Assembly: GCF_001955715.1 (NCBI RefSeq)
Contig: NZ_CP019239.1
Location: forward strand, 806,001-870,000
Direction of reading: 5' to 3'
From: Rhodoferax saidenbachensis
GTDB lineage: Bacteria; Pseudomonadota; Gammaproteobacteria; Burkholderiales; Burkholderiaceae_C
Length of the DNA stretch: 64,000 nt
In this document: piece by piece, positions 1 through 7,156 of the stretch
How positions within the stretch are numbered: the first letter of the stretch is position 1
Layout of the letters: every line of letters begins with the position of its first letter
Program-made: the position numbers and the translations under genes
Notes under the pieces: generated by a model
Database searches by the model: none
What the model was told of the DNA's origin: nothing
Seen by the model: only the letters and a program-made list of their open reading frames with translations

Positions 1-130
1 TAAACGATGCAACTATGTGTTCCTTCAGGATTGCCAGCGCTTCTAGGGCAAAGGCGTTGCCACGAACATCATTAAATTCTTCGATAGGTTTGCTGCCTTC
101 CAGAGCTTCTGGAAATAAGAGAAAGTTCAT
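1..130 (-). CDS. Partial hypothetical protein running off the window start
   Basis: An open minus-strand frame starts at ATG (128-130) and stays open for 43 codons to base 1. It begins MNFLLFPEALEG and continues with protein-like composition (DVRGNAFALEALAILKEH). It starts inside the 3' end of the next upstream gene (72-854), overlapping it by 59 bases in another frame. No clear ribosome binding site is visible. I infer a real but truncated gene; the family is unknown. It could instead be chance coding-like sequence. Confidence 0.4.
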   Translation of the reverse strand, partial: MNFLLFPEALEGSKPIEEFNDVRGNAFALEALAILKEHIVASF

Positions 131-854
131 TGGCGCTCACACTTTTGATGTCGTCTGTATCAACGAGTCCAATCGGTACGGCAGGATGCGAAGACCGCTC
201 GTACCGCCATTCAAGCGTTTGTCCGGATAGCTTCCAACTGCCTGAGGCCTCCATCAAGAGAGTTTCATTGACTGTTGTTGAACTCGTGAATTGCAGGTTG
301 TGGGTGAATTGAACAAGCGATGTCATCGGCGTTCCACTCGGATGCTGGATCGTTGCTTTCCATTTGCCAAGAAGTGCCAATGGCAGGACCTCTTGTTGGA
401 AAAATGCATCGCGTTGACTCCGAACATAAGAGATGCGTGCCTGATCTATTTCCCATTCGATCGCGTCGAGGTGGCCGTCCAGCTCTACGAACGATGGTTC
501 GAGCGCCTCCAACTGTTCAGGGTCCGAAGGAATGAGGCCATCGGCTTTACGAAGGAGCGCGGAAAACTGTTCCCTACCAAGGACTTCATATGCTGTAGCC
601 GCACGAGATAACCACTCAGGTACGTTGTAGGCAGCCTGAGAGAAGCCGCCGTTTCCGACCTCCCACTGGAGCAGTCTCGATGCGTAGTACACCCCGATGG
701 CACTTGGTAATCCATCAAGGTCGTCGGGGCTACGAATCCGGTCGCAAAGCAAGAGCCACAGTTGATCATCGAGTTCCGAGTCCACAAGTGGAGTTTTTGC
801 GTCTGCCGCGAGGAGTTCTTGCGCGCTCGGATACTTGGGTTGTGAAAGATACAT
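72..854 (-). CDS. DMP19/DUF4375-domain protein with a C-terminal beta-rich domain
   Basis: 260 residues. Roughly residues 30-130 carry the DMP19 (DUF4375) pattern, including YYASRLLQWEVGNGGFSQ followed by the hydrophobic helix around AATAYEVLGRE. From about residue 160 a second part begins (LGKWKATIQHPSG...), rich in alternating Ser/Thr and hydrophobic residues, like lipocalin-type 'LxGxW' domains. No signal peptide or membrane segment is seen, so it is probably cytoplasmic. DUF4375 proteins are common in immunity-like and cassette-borne settings, but no biochemical role can be assigned. It is the last complete gene of the minus-strand cassette-like series. Confidence 0.75.
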   Translation of the reverse strand: MYLSQPKYPSAQELLAADAKTPLVDSELDDQLWLLLCDRIRSPDDLDGLPSAIGVYYASRLLQWEVGNGGFSQAAYNVPEWLSRAATAYEVLGREQFSALLRKADGLIPSDPEQLEALEPSFVELDGHLDAIEWEIDQARISYVRSQRDAFFQQEVLPLALLGKWKATIQHPSGTPMTSLVQFTHNLQFTSSTTVNETLLMEASGSWKLSGQTLEWRYERSSHPAVPIGLVDTDDIKSVSANELSLISRSSGRQQTYRRI

Positions 855-888
855 CTGGACCTCTTGAGTGACATGTGGTGGGCGTTCA

Positions 889-938
889 GCCGACCAAGGT
901 TCGACGTGAGGGATGTCCCGTTGACGGAGGAGTTAGGC
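889..938 (-). other. Possible attC-like site (weak 5' core)
   Basis: GTTAGGC at 932-938 is a perfect GTTRRRY heptamer, and read on the minus strand (GCCTAAC) it contains the TAA stop of the 144-aa gene. The partner heptamer GTTCAGC at 889-895 is only an approximate RYYYAAC. The spacing suits an integron recombination site between the 144-aa gene and the DUF4375 gene. Folding was not computed. Confidence 0.35.
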
Positions 939-1367
939 CCCGGTTTGCCCCAGAACAAATGATGAGATATCTTGGTGCTCAACGGTCAGCCCATACACAA
1001 CCTCGCATGCCCATTCCTTTGCGCCGACCTGTTCAAGAACTTGAGCGCGCGTGAGCATTCGACCTGAAGCAGCGATGAGGGCGCTAAATGGGGCATCGGT
1101 TGGCTCCGTGATGCTGGTCGCCAAATTGCCATCCTGGACGCGCGTGTGCAACGTTACCCACCAAATACTTGAATCTGATTCATGCCAGGGACCACTTCCG
1201 ATTTGAGTCAAAACGTGTGGCTCTCCGGGCTGACACGCCATAAGTGCCGTTCGGAACAGTACATTGCTTCCACTGCCATACTCGAACCCTCCTTGGAGCA
1301 AGCGAAGCGATTTGCCACAGCCACATGGGCAAATATGCAGAGTCCAGCTTGGTTTGACGATGGGCAT
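933..1367 (-). CDS. Hypothetical protein with CPCGCG cysteine cluster
   Basis: 144 residues, taking ATG at 1365-1367 (MPIVKPSW) as start. The longer open frame upstream overlaps the neighbouring membrane-protein gene in a non-protein-like way. Near the N-terminus lies HICPCGCGKS, a possible metal-binding cluster. The rest is a soluble alpha/beta-looking sequence with no domain I recognise. It starts 19 bases after the stop of the upstream membrane-protein gene, so the two probably form one transcription unit or one two-gene cassette. Its TAA stop lies inside the heptamer GCCTAAC. Confidence 0.65.
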   Translation of the reverse strand: MPIVKPSWTLHICPCGCGKSLRLLQGGFEYGSGSNVLFRTALMACQPGEPHVLTQIGSGPWHESDSSIWWVTLHTRVQDGNLATSITEPTDAPFSALIAASGRMLTRAQVLEQVGAKEWACEVVYGLTVEHQDISSFVLGQTGA

Positions 1368-1386
1368 GAGGTGATGTTTCAGGTGC

Positions 1387-1824
1387 CTACCAGAATAGCT
1401 TTGCGGCTGACACAGCCAACAATGGAATGCCAGCCGCAAGCAATGCATAAAGAATGACCGGCGGCGTCTTCTGAGAAATGGAATACGCAATGTATGCCTC
1501 ACTCGGCTTGCGCCTACACAGCATGGCAACTACTGGAAGCACAAGCAATGGCGATGAAAGTGCGAAACCAAATCCGACTCCAAATGGCCGCCAATCACCT
1601 TTGTCGTACCCGCCCAATGGGTACAAGGCTATACCGGCTAGAAAGCCACCCAACAAGAGTAGGTTTGCCAAGCGAATCGCCCATCGAAACTGAAAGACCA
1701 ACGTTTCTGAGGATTTACCGCCATACATCCGCGGAACCCACTTTGACCATGCGTAGCAAATCAGAACTGCAATCAGTCCGCCGAGTGTCCCGGAGAAAAT
1801 AGGGTTAAGGCCATTTACATCCAT
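1387..1824 (-). CDS. Small integral membrane protein, function unknown
   Basis: 145 residues with about four hydrophobic segments: near residues 9-26, 50-68, 80-103 and 122-143. Between them are short loops (YGGKSSETLVFQFRW, YPLGGYDKGDWRPFG). No catalytic motif is visible and I do not recognise the family. It sits directly upstream of the CPCGCG-containing gene, 19 bases apart and in the same direction. An attC-like site at 1830 lies just upstream of its start, so it may be the first gene of its cassette. Confidence 0.65.
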   Translation of the reverse strand: MDVNGLNPIFSGTLGGLIAVLICYAWSKWVPRMYGGKSSETLVFQFRWAIRLANLLLLGGFLAGIALYPLGGYDKGDWRPFGVGFGFALSSPLLVLPVVAMLCRRKPSEAYIAYSISQKTPPVILYALLAAGIPLLAVSAAKLFW

Positions 1825-1829
1825 GTGAA

Positions 1830-1877
1830 GCCTAACGCTCCTGTTGCAGGCCGCTATGCGCAGGCACGGTGTTGAAC
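1830..1877 (-). other. attC-like site
   Basis: Starts with GCCTAAC (1830-1836, perfect RYYYAAC) and ends with GTTGAAC (1871-1877, perfect GTTRRRY), 48 bases in all. It lies between the genes at 1387-1824 and 1919-2788. The interior is GC-rich, with short self-complementary stretches. This fits an integron recombination site, but the secondary structure was not computed. Confidence 0.45.
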
Positions 1878-1918
1878 TTGCGAATTGTGAGATCGCAGTT
1901 GTGGCGTAGATGCATTCT

Positions 1919-2788
1919 TCAGGTTGGCCCTGGGCCGTTGAAAGTTAGCGCAAACCTATCCTTGGAAAGAAATAGCTGATTCGAGCAGAAATCTTGATCG
2001 CCTGACGATGATTCGTCAAACTGCCTTTCTTGACCAAAGAAGATCAGTAGCTGTTGGTCCGCCTTAATGAGTTCAACGCCTTGGCACTTGAAGAGGGGCC
2101 GAGGTAGTTTTGTGTCAAGCCAGATGCGGACCCCGATAACTTGACCTGAAGTTGATCTAAGCCAGTCGTAGAAGCCTAGCCAATCTCCCTTCCCAGAATC
2201 TAGGAAGACCTCACCATTCAGATGCAGCTCCGCGCCAATGGAATTGGCAATGCCTAGAACCATTGGCGGACTGTCGCTCGAAATTGCGACTGCAACAGTA
2301 CCGTATGTGTGAAGTACGGTCTCCATTTGCACTCTTGACATGAAGGGGGCCAAGGGCGCCTGCGTGGATTGACGTTCCACGTTGACTGACATGTATGCAT
2401 TGTTCACAGATCGATGGCCGTGTAGCACGCGGGCTAGTGCGGAACCAACGAGAGCGCTAAGGACGGAGAAGATAAAGGCGGATACTAGTACTGTCGCAAT
2501 GACGGGGATAGAGAATCGATCTGTTGGAAGTGCTCCTGGCCCAATCTGACCAGAGATATACAAGCCCAGCGTCGCATCGACTAGCGCAACTAAAACAGCC
2601 GCACCGACAACCCAAATAAGGCCCCCTCGGCGGAAAGCAAAGTATCCGACCACGGCGTAGATAAGTACTGAACCTATCGCCGCATACCCGTAGGGGAATC
2701 CCAAGCCGTTGGATGCAAGCGAAGCCACCGTATCAAAAATCAGAACGGCTACCGCTCCCAAGCCAAAAATTTTCCAAAACGGGCTCAT
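1919..2788 (-). CDS. Membrane protein with four N-terminal membrane segments and a soluble C-terminal domain
   Basis: 289 residues. Four hydrophobic helices occupy about residues 8-28, 35-52, 58-77 and 95-118. A soluble region of some 165 residues follows, with no motif I recognise. The start is well supported by AAGGAGGGCGC immediately before ATG. The gene is bounded on both sides by attC-like sequences (1830-1877 and 2807-2845), so it fits a single-gene cassette. I infer a membrane-anchored protein of unknown role. Confidence 0.7.
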   Translation of the reverse strand: MSPFWKIFGLGAVAVLIFDTVASLASNGLGFPYGYAAIGSVLIYAVVGYFAFRRGGLIWVVGAAVLVALVDATLGLYISGQIGPGALPTDRFSIPVIATVLVSAFIFSVLSALVGSALARVLHGHRSVNNAYMSVNVERQSTQAPLAPFMSRVQMETVLHTYGTVAVAISSDSPPMVLGIANSIGAELHLNGEVFLDSGKGDWLGFYDWLRSTSGQVIGVRIWLDTKLPRPLFKCQGVELIKADQQLLIFFGQERQFDESSSGDQDFCSNQLFLSKDRFALTFNGPGPT

Positions 2789-2806
2789 GCGCCCTCCTTA
2801 AAAAGG

Positions 2807-2845
2807 GCGTAACGCTGGCACTTCTCAGCACGCGGCAGGTTAAGC
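2807..2845 (-). other. attC-like site overlapping a stop codon
   Basis: GCGTAAC (2807-2813) and GTTAAGC (2839-2845) bound a short GC-rich segment. GTTAAGC is a perfect GTTRRRY; on the minus strand it reads GCTTAAC and contains the TAA stop of the DUF3144 gene, a typical cassette-end arrangement. It is short for an attC. Confidence 0.45.
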
Positions 2846-3139
2846 ATCACCATCGCTGGGAGCCATGTATTTCGAGAAATTCAGGATGTAGTCGTCAAGG
2901 TTTTCCTCCAGCATCAAACGGTATTGCTCCAAGAAGTAATCGAGCGTTTCGGTTTTCGCTTGTTCCATCTCTGCGCCATTGGAAAAACCGCATGCACTCA
3001 CCCAGGCATTGAATCTCGCCGTTGCGTAGAGCATTGACGCACTGGCCTTGCCCCTGCCAATCTCAGTCTGATGATCGTTTGTCAGATGGATGTGCGCATC
3101 TGCACGATCGTAAAACTTGTCGTCTACTTCCTTTGGCAC
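2840..3139 (-). CDS. DUF3144 family protein
   Basis: 99 residues from GTG at 3137-3139, preceded by AAAGGAAC at suitable spacing. The longer ATG at 3196 would lie inside the attC-like site and is unlikely. The sequence KFYDRADAHIHLTNDHQ followed by GKASASMLYATARFNAWV is the hallmark of DUF3144, a small soluble family of unknown function widespread in proteobacteria. Only the fold family is clear. The stop codon is within GCTTAAC, consistent with a cassette. Confidence 0.85.
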   Translation of the reverse strand: MPKEVDDKFYDRADAHIHLTNDHQTEIGRGKASASMLYATARFNAWVSACGFSNGAEMEQAKTETLDYFLEQYRLMLEENLDDYILNFSKYMAPSDGDA

Positions 3140-3155
3140 GGTACGTTCCTTTGAT

Positions 3156-3213
3156 GCGTAACGTTGGAGATCACGCGATGCCGCAGGCGGTCGCATGGAT
3201 TGACCTGTTATGC
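3156..3213 (-). other. attC-like site
   Basis: GCGTAAC (3156-3162) and GTTATGC (3207-3213) bound 58 bases with internal near-complementarity (CGCGATGCCGC against GCGGTCGCATGG). It separates the DUF3144 gene from the gene ending at 3221, whose stop is 8 bases away. Length and placement match an integron recombination site better than the others in this window. Confidence 0.5.
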
Positions 3214-3220
3214 GGTACGT

Positions 3221-3595
3221 CTACCATTCGCGCCACTCCTCTGTGATGTCGCCGTTTTCGCCAAGACCAGCCAAAGAGGCAGCGGCAATGATCAGCTCGC
3301 ATATATCCTCTCGTTGGTCCGTTTCAATGAGGCTGTGTTCGCACTGCTCATTCAGGTCATTGAGTTCAAGCACAGCCGTCTTCACTGCTGCCATGATCCC
3401 CTCGCTCTTTCCGTGCATGGATGGCTCTAGCACTGAAGATAGGTATCCATCCAATATTGACGCACAACGTTCAATGTCTTCCTTCGAGTAGTCATCGAAA
3501 TCGTCCTCTCCCTCTTCTCGCTCCATGTACGAGAGCATGCTTTTGAGGGCGCGCTCCTTGATGTCACGAAGTTCCCCTGAAATCTGGGCAGCCAT
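3221..3595 (-). CDS. Small acidic hypothetical protein
   Basis: 124 residues, strongly acidic and helical (EREEGEDDFDDYSKEDIE), with no membrane segment or signal peptide. GGGAG lies just upstream of ATG 3593-3595. I do not recognise the family. Acidic helical proteins of this size among small cassette-like genes are often immunity or antitoxin-like proteins, but nothing here shows a partner. Confidence 0.65.
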   Translation of the reverse strand: MAAQISGELRDIKERALKSMLSYMEREEGEDDFDDYSKEDIERCASILDGYLSSVLEPSMHGKSEGIMAAVKTAVLELNDLNEQCEHSLIETDQREDICELIIAAASLAGLGENGDITEEWREW

Positions 3596-3608
3596 TTCTT
3601 ACTCCCGC

Positions 3609-3679
3609 ATTTACGAAGCGTGAAAGTGAGGGGCCGCGCGGTTTCATCGCACGGCTTCTCCTCGACCGTAGCGTTAAAC
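3609..3679 (-). other. Possible attC-like region
   Basis: GTTAAAC at 3673-3679 is a perfect GTTRRRY heptamer 22 bases past the stop of the RraB-like gene. The upstream partner is not clear; TTTACG near 3610 and CGTAGC near 3667 give weak dyad symmetry. It sits exactly between two cassette-like genes. Confidence 0.3.
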
Positions 3680-3701
3680 TTCTGGTACATTGACTTTGGT
3701 T

Positions 3702-4127
3702 TCATTTATTGACGGCTGCCACTGGGCCTACGTCCATACCGTCATAAGCGCCGAGTCTGCTGCGTTTGGCGAAGGCCGCAAGCTCCGTGTTGCGTGAATG
3801 CAGACTCTCAACGGAATGCGCTTCAACGCGCTCAACATGCAACCACCAAAGATCAGGGGCGTTCGGCTTGTCCTTGTCGGACAGATAGATATTCACAACC
3901 TTGTAGCCCTGTGCGGACAATTCCTTTGCGGCGGCTTCAAGAGGTGGGCGTGATTTATTTGTGAAGAAATACCCCCAAAGCATTGGCCGAGACATGTCCC
4001 ACTTTGTTTGCTTGGTAATGTTCGCGAACATTTGCTCTAACTGTTCGCGTGGTACAGGTGATTGAGCTTGTACGGTCATACAGTGCAATGAGATGAGCAG
4101 GATGGCTGTGATTTGTGCGATACGCAT
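3702..4127 (-). CDS. Exported RraB-like (ribonuclease E inhibitor fold) protein
   Basis: 141 residues from ATG 4127 (MRIAQITAIL), giving a clean signal peptide ending near VQAQ; an ATG six codons upstream (4145) is also possible. After the signal, WGYFFTNKSRPPLEAAAKEL, GYKVVNIYLSD and the C-terminal YDGMDVG match the RraB/DUF695-type fold. RraB itself is cytoplasmic and binds RNase E. This version carries a signal peptide, so a role in RNase E inhibition is unlikely, and the function is unknown. One of the minus-strand cassette-like series. Confidence 0.7.
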   Translation of the reverse strand: MRIAQITAILLISLHCMTVQAQSPVPREQLEQMFANITKQTKWDMSRPMLWGYFFTNKSRPPLEAAAKELSAQGYKVVNIYLSDKDKPNAPDLWWLHVERVEAHSVESLHSRNTELAAFAKRSRLGAYDGMDVGPVAAVNK

Positions 4128-4134
4128 AGCTGCA

Positions 4135-4237
4135 GCGTCACTCATGAGTCATACCGTAGAAGTGAAAAGCTGCCAGAGCGCGGCGTAGGGAACCACAAGC
4201 GTTGCTTGTGGCCATCCTCTCGATTTCCGGGTTAGGC
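4135..4237 (-). other. attC-like region with internal hairpin
   Basis: GTTAGGC at 4231-4237 is a perfect GTTRRRY and on the minus strand (GCCTAAC) contains the TAA stop of the 165-aa gene. An 8-bp inverted repeat, CCACAAGC/GCTTGTGG, sits inside near 4190-4209. The other boundary is approximate (GCGTCAC at 4135-4141). About 103 bases overall, within the usual attC size range. Confidence 0.4.
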
Positions 4238-4729
4238 GATTTGTGCTGCTGCATGCGGCAAAGCATAGGGCTGAAGTGGCATCTCGCTAATTTTGTAACC
4301 GGTCTTTCGAACCCATCTCCAAATTTTGTCAATCCAACGGCTGAATTCTTCTGGGTCATAGCTCAGGCCATTTGGTGCAGAAAAGTTGTTGGCCCAATAC
4401 AAGCGACCAGGCGCGCTCAAATCAGGCTGGCTTCTTGTTACTTCAAGGACCGGAGCTTGAGCAGCGTTGGAAAAGTAATACCAACCTATGCATTCTGGGT
4501 CGTGCGCTTTTGTTCCGACTGTTCCGTACTCTGGATTCCATTGGAAGCTCTTATTCCAAATTGTGTAGTGCCAGTGCCCGGAGAACATTTCATTGAAGCC
4601 GTGAACCAAAAGACCTTCTTTGGTTGGGGCGAAACTTTCAAAAATCTCGATTTCGCAAGTACTGTGAAGAAAAGCAATTAGTTGCTCTTCATCTTTGGTA
4701 CTCATCAGTAACTGAATTTGCTTACCCAT
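4232..4729 (-). CDS. Hypothetical protein, aromatic-rich
   Basis: 165 residues, soluble, rich in Trp and Tyr (GHWHYTIWNKSFQWNPEYG, IGWYYFSNAAQAP, WIDKIWRWVRKTGYK). No signal peptide or transmembrane segment. I do not recognise the family; the layout resembles small cassette-encoded proteins of one alpha/beta domain. Its TAA stop lies inside GCCTAAC (4231-4237), and a GCCTAAC heptamer (4737-4743) lies just upstream of its start, so both cassette boundaries are present. Confidence 0.65.
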   Translation of the reverse strand: MGKQIQLLMSTKDEEQLIAFLHSTCEIEIFESFAPTKEGLLVHGFNEMFSGHWHYTIWNKSFQWNPEYGTVGTKAHDPECIGWYYFSNAAQAPVLEVTRSQPDLSAPGRLYWANNFSAPNGLSYDPEEFSRWIDKIWRWVRKTGYKISEMPLQPYALPHAAAQIA

Positions 4730-4736
4730 GTGAGAA

Positions 4737-4921
4737 GCCTAACCGGAAGTCATGTAATTGCGTATCCCCCATTCGGGGGATATTGAGGCCGAAATCGAAG
4801 AAAGGTAGGCCTGATAGCTGACATTCCTTTATGTCTCCTTCTGGCCCATAGCTCCAGTTGACCCGAAGCGGGAATCCAAGATGTCTGACTTGTAGCCCGC
4901 AAGCAGACATTTAGGTTAGAT
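4737..4921 (-). repeat. attC-bounded intergenic element, copy A of a dispersed sequence family
   Basis: Bounded by perfect heptamers GCCTAAC (4737-4743) and GTTAGAT (4915-4921). Inside is a hairpin TATCCCCC/GGGGGATA (about 4770-4790). Read on the minus strand, a stretch of about 85 bases including GAATGTCAGCTATCAGGCC and the hairpin is closely matched at 17.59-17.68 kb. At 185 bases it is longer than usual attC sites; it may be a long attC or a conserved cassette tail. Confidence 0.55.
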
Positions 4922-5231
4922 TTTTAGGTTGGTACGTTTCGTGATGAAAATGCAGCATTAGTACAAAAACGTGTTCGATAGGCTCTATCGGCGGCTGCTT
5001 CTGCGCAGCCGAAAGAACGGAGAGCAACACCTTTTGAGCGGCAACACTGGGAGTTGATTTTTTCGTTGAAATAGTAATCTCTGTGAGTAGTTGTGCTTGC
5101 AGGACTACTGGCCGAAACACTGCCCCCCTAAGCCTTGTTGAAAACACTCTATCAAGTTTCGCTTGAGCAATGGGTGATAGTGTTTGGATTGGTATTAGTG
5201 GCTGGTTTGACTGGAATATGCATCTGGACAA
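4911..5231 (-). CDS. Doubtful small hypothetical protein
   Basis: A 106-codon open frame between the copy A element and the alpha/beta hydrolase gene. The C-terminal half (VLLSVLSAAQKQPPIEPIEH then VFVLMLHFHHETYQ) looks protein-like, the N-terminal part less so. No convincing ribosome binding site. Its end overlaps the GTTAGAT heptamer, as with other cassette genes here, but in a different register. Treat as low-confidence; the alternative is a gene remnant. Confidence 0.3.
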   Translation of the reverse strand: MSRCIFQSNQPLIPIQTLSPIAQAKLDRVFSTRLRGAVFRPVVLQAQLLTEITISTKKSTPSVAAQKVLLSVLSAAQKQPPIEPIEHVFVLMLHFHHETYQPKNLT

Positions 5232-5257
5232 CGTCCTTTTTTAACTCAAGGAGTACC

Positions 5258-6571
5258 TTAGTCCGCGCCTGGAATAGCTTGCAACAAGTTCTCGTGGACC
5301 GATGCAAGGGCGGCAGCAATCTCTTGCCGCTCATAAATTTCGCTATGGGACAGAAGTGCGTTTTGAGCTCGCAACGTAGTTATTGTCCAAGTACCAGGTG
5401 GAGCGGCTTCAGCACTTATGCGTAGGACGGAAGCCCGAAGAGCCGTTTCAAGGCCGAATGGGAGCGCCACCAGCATAAAAAGGGGCGCCGTCAAAATGAA
5501 GCTCAAAGCTTCAACGACGAGAGCCATGGCACGAACTTTAACCGCATAGGCAATGAAAAGAAGCATAGACAGAGCATTCCCGAAATGTTCCAAGACATCG
5601 TTTCCTAGCGACGCGTAAGTCTCGCTTTGTTTGAGAAATCCCAAACAAACGAGCATCAGAACGCTGACTATGAACATTGGATTGAAATACTCCGCTACTA
5701 ATTTCTCTAATCTCCTGGTAAGTTGAAAGATCGTTTGAATGAATCTAACCAGCGTCTGCAGAATCCATGATGAAAAAGCGCTCAATGCCAGAAGAAAGGA
5801 CGCTTCATCATTTGTAGTCCTCAGCACGAGCAGTTGGCTCGGATCCAAAGTTACTTCGGTGTGTTTTGCAAAGCTCACTGTCGATTTGCGTATGTTCTCG
5901 ATGCGCTTTACGAGAATAGCTCTAGAGCGCTCTTTGAAGAGGGTATTTGCATACACTTGCCACACAACGACTATTACGATGAACGCGTCATACAGCCAAT
6001 CTTGTGGGATTACAAAATATCCCGCGAGCAGCAATAGAAAAGTTTCGATCAAAATCATCAAGCGGACCTTATCTGTTTCGGTTGAGAACTCGTCCGGCGT
6101 GGAGGCAAAGCTGGCATAACGCGGTTCAAAGTGAAGGAACGGCGTAGAGAGTGTTATTACATGTACATCCTTGCGGGCTGCACGTGAGGCTCCCATCGCA
6201 GCCACTCCTCCGCCATGACTGTGACCAATTAGATAAATATATGGTGCATCGTTCTGTTCAATCCAATCCTGGGCTAGGCATGCAGCGGCCTCGCGTTCCG
6301 AATGGCTGTTGTCGCCGCTCCAAAGTAATGTGTCGATAGAACATGCTCCGAAGGCTTGCGTTACGTATGCTGCGAATCGACTCTCTGGTCGTGTCCAAGG
6401 CGCACGCCTAGCGAATGTTCCGTGCACAAGCAGTACAGACACCGGTCTTTCAGATCCTCTGTCAGCGCCTCGCTCAATACGTGGCGTTCTACGCAGGATA
6501 TGACGTCTAAATGGCCCCGCAATCAGGGCAATGACTGCAACAGAGATTAAGGTTTTCCAGTACCAAGCCAT
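5258..6571 (-). CDS. Membrane-embedded alpha/beta hydrolase (lipase/esterase-like)
   Basis: 437 residues from ATG 6571 (MAWYWKTLI), which has GAGGGTC at good spacing; an in-frame ATG at 6598 is less well placed. An N-terminal membrane segment precedes an alpha/beta-hydrolase core: VLLVHGTFAR (oxyanion strand) and IGHSHGGGVAAMG (nucleophile elbow, Ser in GHSHG). The second half carries several hydrophobic helices (LIETFLLLLAGYFV, LYDAFIVIVVVWQVYA, FIVSVLMLVCLGFL, LFMLVALPFGL). I infer a serine hydrolase tethered in the inner membrane; the substrate is unknown. It is divergent from a second lipase gene at 7157. Confidence 0.75.
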   Translation of the reverse strand: MAWYWKTLISVAVIALIAGPFRRHILRRTPRIERGADRGSERPVSVLLVHGTFARRAPWTRPESRFAAYVTQAFGACSIDTLLWSGDNSHSEREAAACLAQDWIEQNDAPYIYLIGHSHGGGVAAMGASRAARKDVHVITLSTPFLHFEPRYASFASTPDEFSTETDKVRLMILIETFLLLLAGYFVIPQDWLYDAFIVIVVVWQVYANTLFKERSRAILVKRIENIRKSTVSFAKHTEVTLDPSQLLVLRTTNDEASFLLALSAFSSWILQTLVRFIQTIFQLTRRLEKLVAEYFNPMFIVSVLMLVCLGFLKQSETYASLGNDVLEHFGNALSMLLFIAYAVKVRAMALVVEALSFILTAPLFMLVALPFGLETALRASVLRISAEAAPPGTWTITTLRAQNALLSHSEIYERQEIAAALASVHENLLQAIPGAD

Positions 6572-7156
6572 AGGGTGACCCTCGGAAAATCTCGACAAAC
6601 ACCGCTGTCGATTGACGTTGATTTTGACGCCTCTTTTGGTGTTTGCACATCACCCAATTGGGTAAGTTTCAGGAAAGACTGGTTAGACGGGCGGATTCAA
6701 CTGGAATGTCAGATAGCGGTCATTCGCTGGTGACTGCTACAGGCCAATTGGTTGTCGACCCAAAGTGGTTCTTGCAGCCTCCCCAGGCCCTACCAAATAG
6801 CAGTCGGAAAGGCTCGATCCAATTCTGGCGAATCGACAAACCGGTCGGCAGATGCGAAGAAGAGTGATGCGACAACCATTGAAACTCCCGATTGTGTACA
6901 TTCACGAAGATCTGCTTCTGGCCCATATCTATCTAGTGCTGCTCAATGTGCAATTTGCCGCCGTGATGGTCAGCAAAAGAAGTTTCTGTGGCGTGGCCAT
7001 TTTGTTGACGACGGCCGCGGCTCTAATGCCGGCCCTCAAAAAGCTCACCCACTCTCCCTGATGCCGGTAGTCAGTCGGCAAGCAGCTCAAATTCACCCGA
7101 ATGGGGGATGGGCGCTCACATTAATTAGCTCTAGACTGCAAAAAAGGGGCTACATC
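6572..7156. other. 585-bp gap between divergent hydrolase genes with repeat-family fragments
   Basis: No convincing gene. It contains the 12-bp palindrome ACCCAATTGGGT (6652-6663). It also holds two pieces related to the dispersed family: GAATGTCAGATAGCGGTCAT with GTGACTGCTACAGGCCAATT (about 6704-6752), and CCCGAATGGGGGAT near 7098-7111, matching the hairpin of copies A and B. Promoters for both flanking genes must also lie here but could not be placed. Confidence 0.5.

Noticed and set aside
5135..5425. Plus-strand frame with a membrane-helix-like start (VFGLVLVAGLTGICIW)
   Set aside because: Its second half is antisense to the alpha/beta hydrolase gene, and it has no ribosome binding site; the hydrophobic stretch may be a remnant but cannot be supported as a gene.
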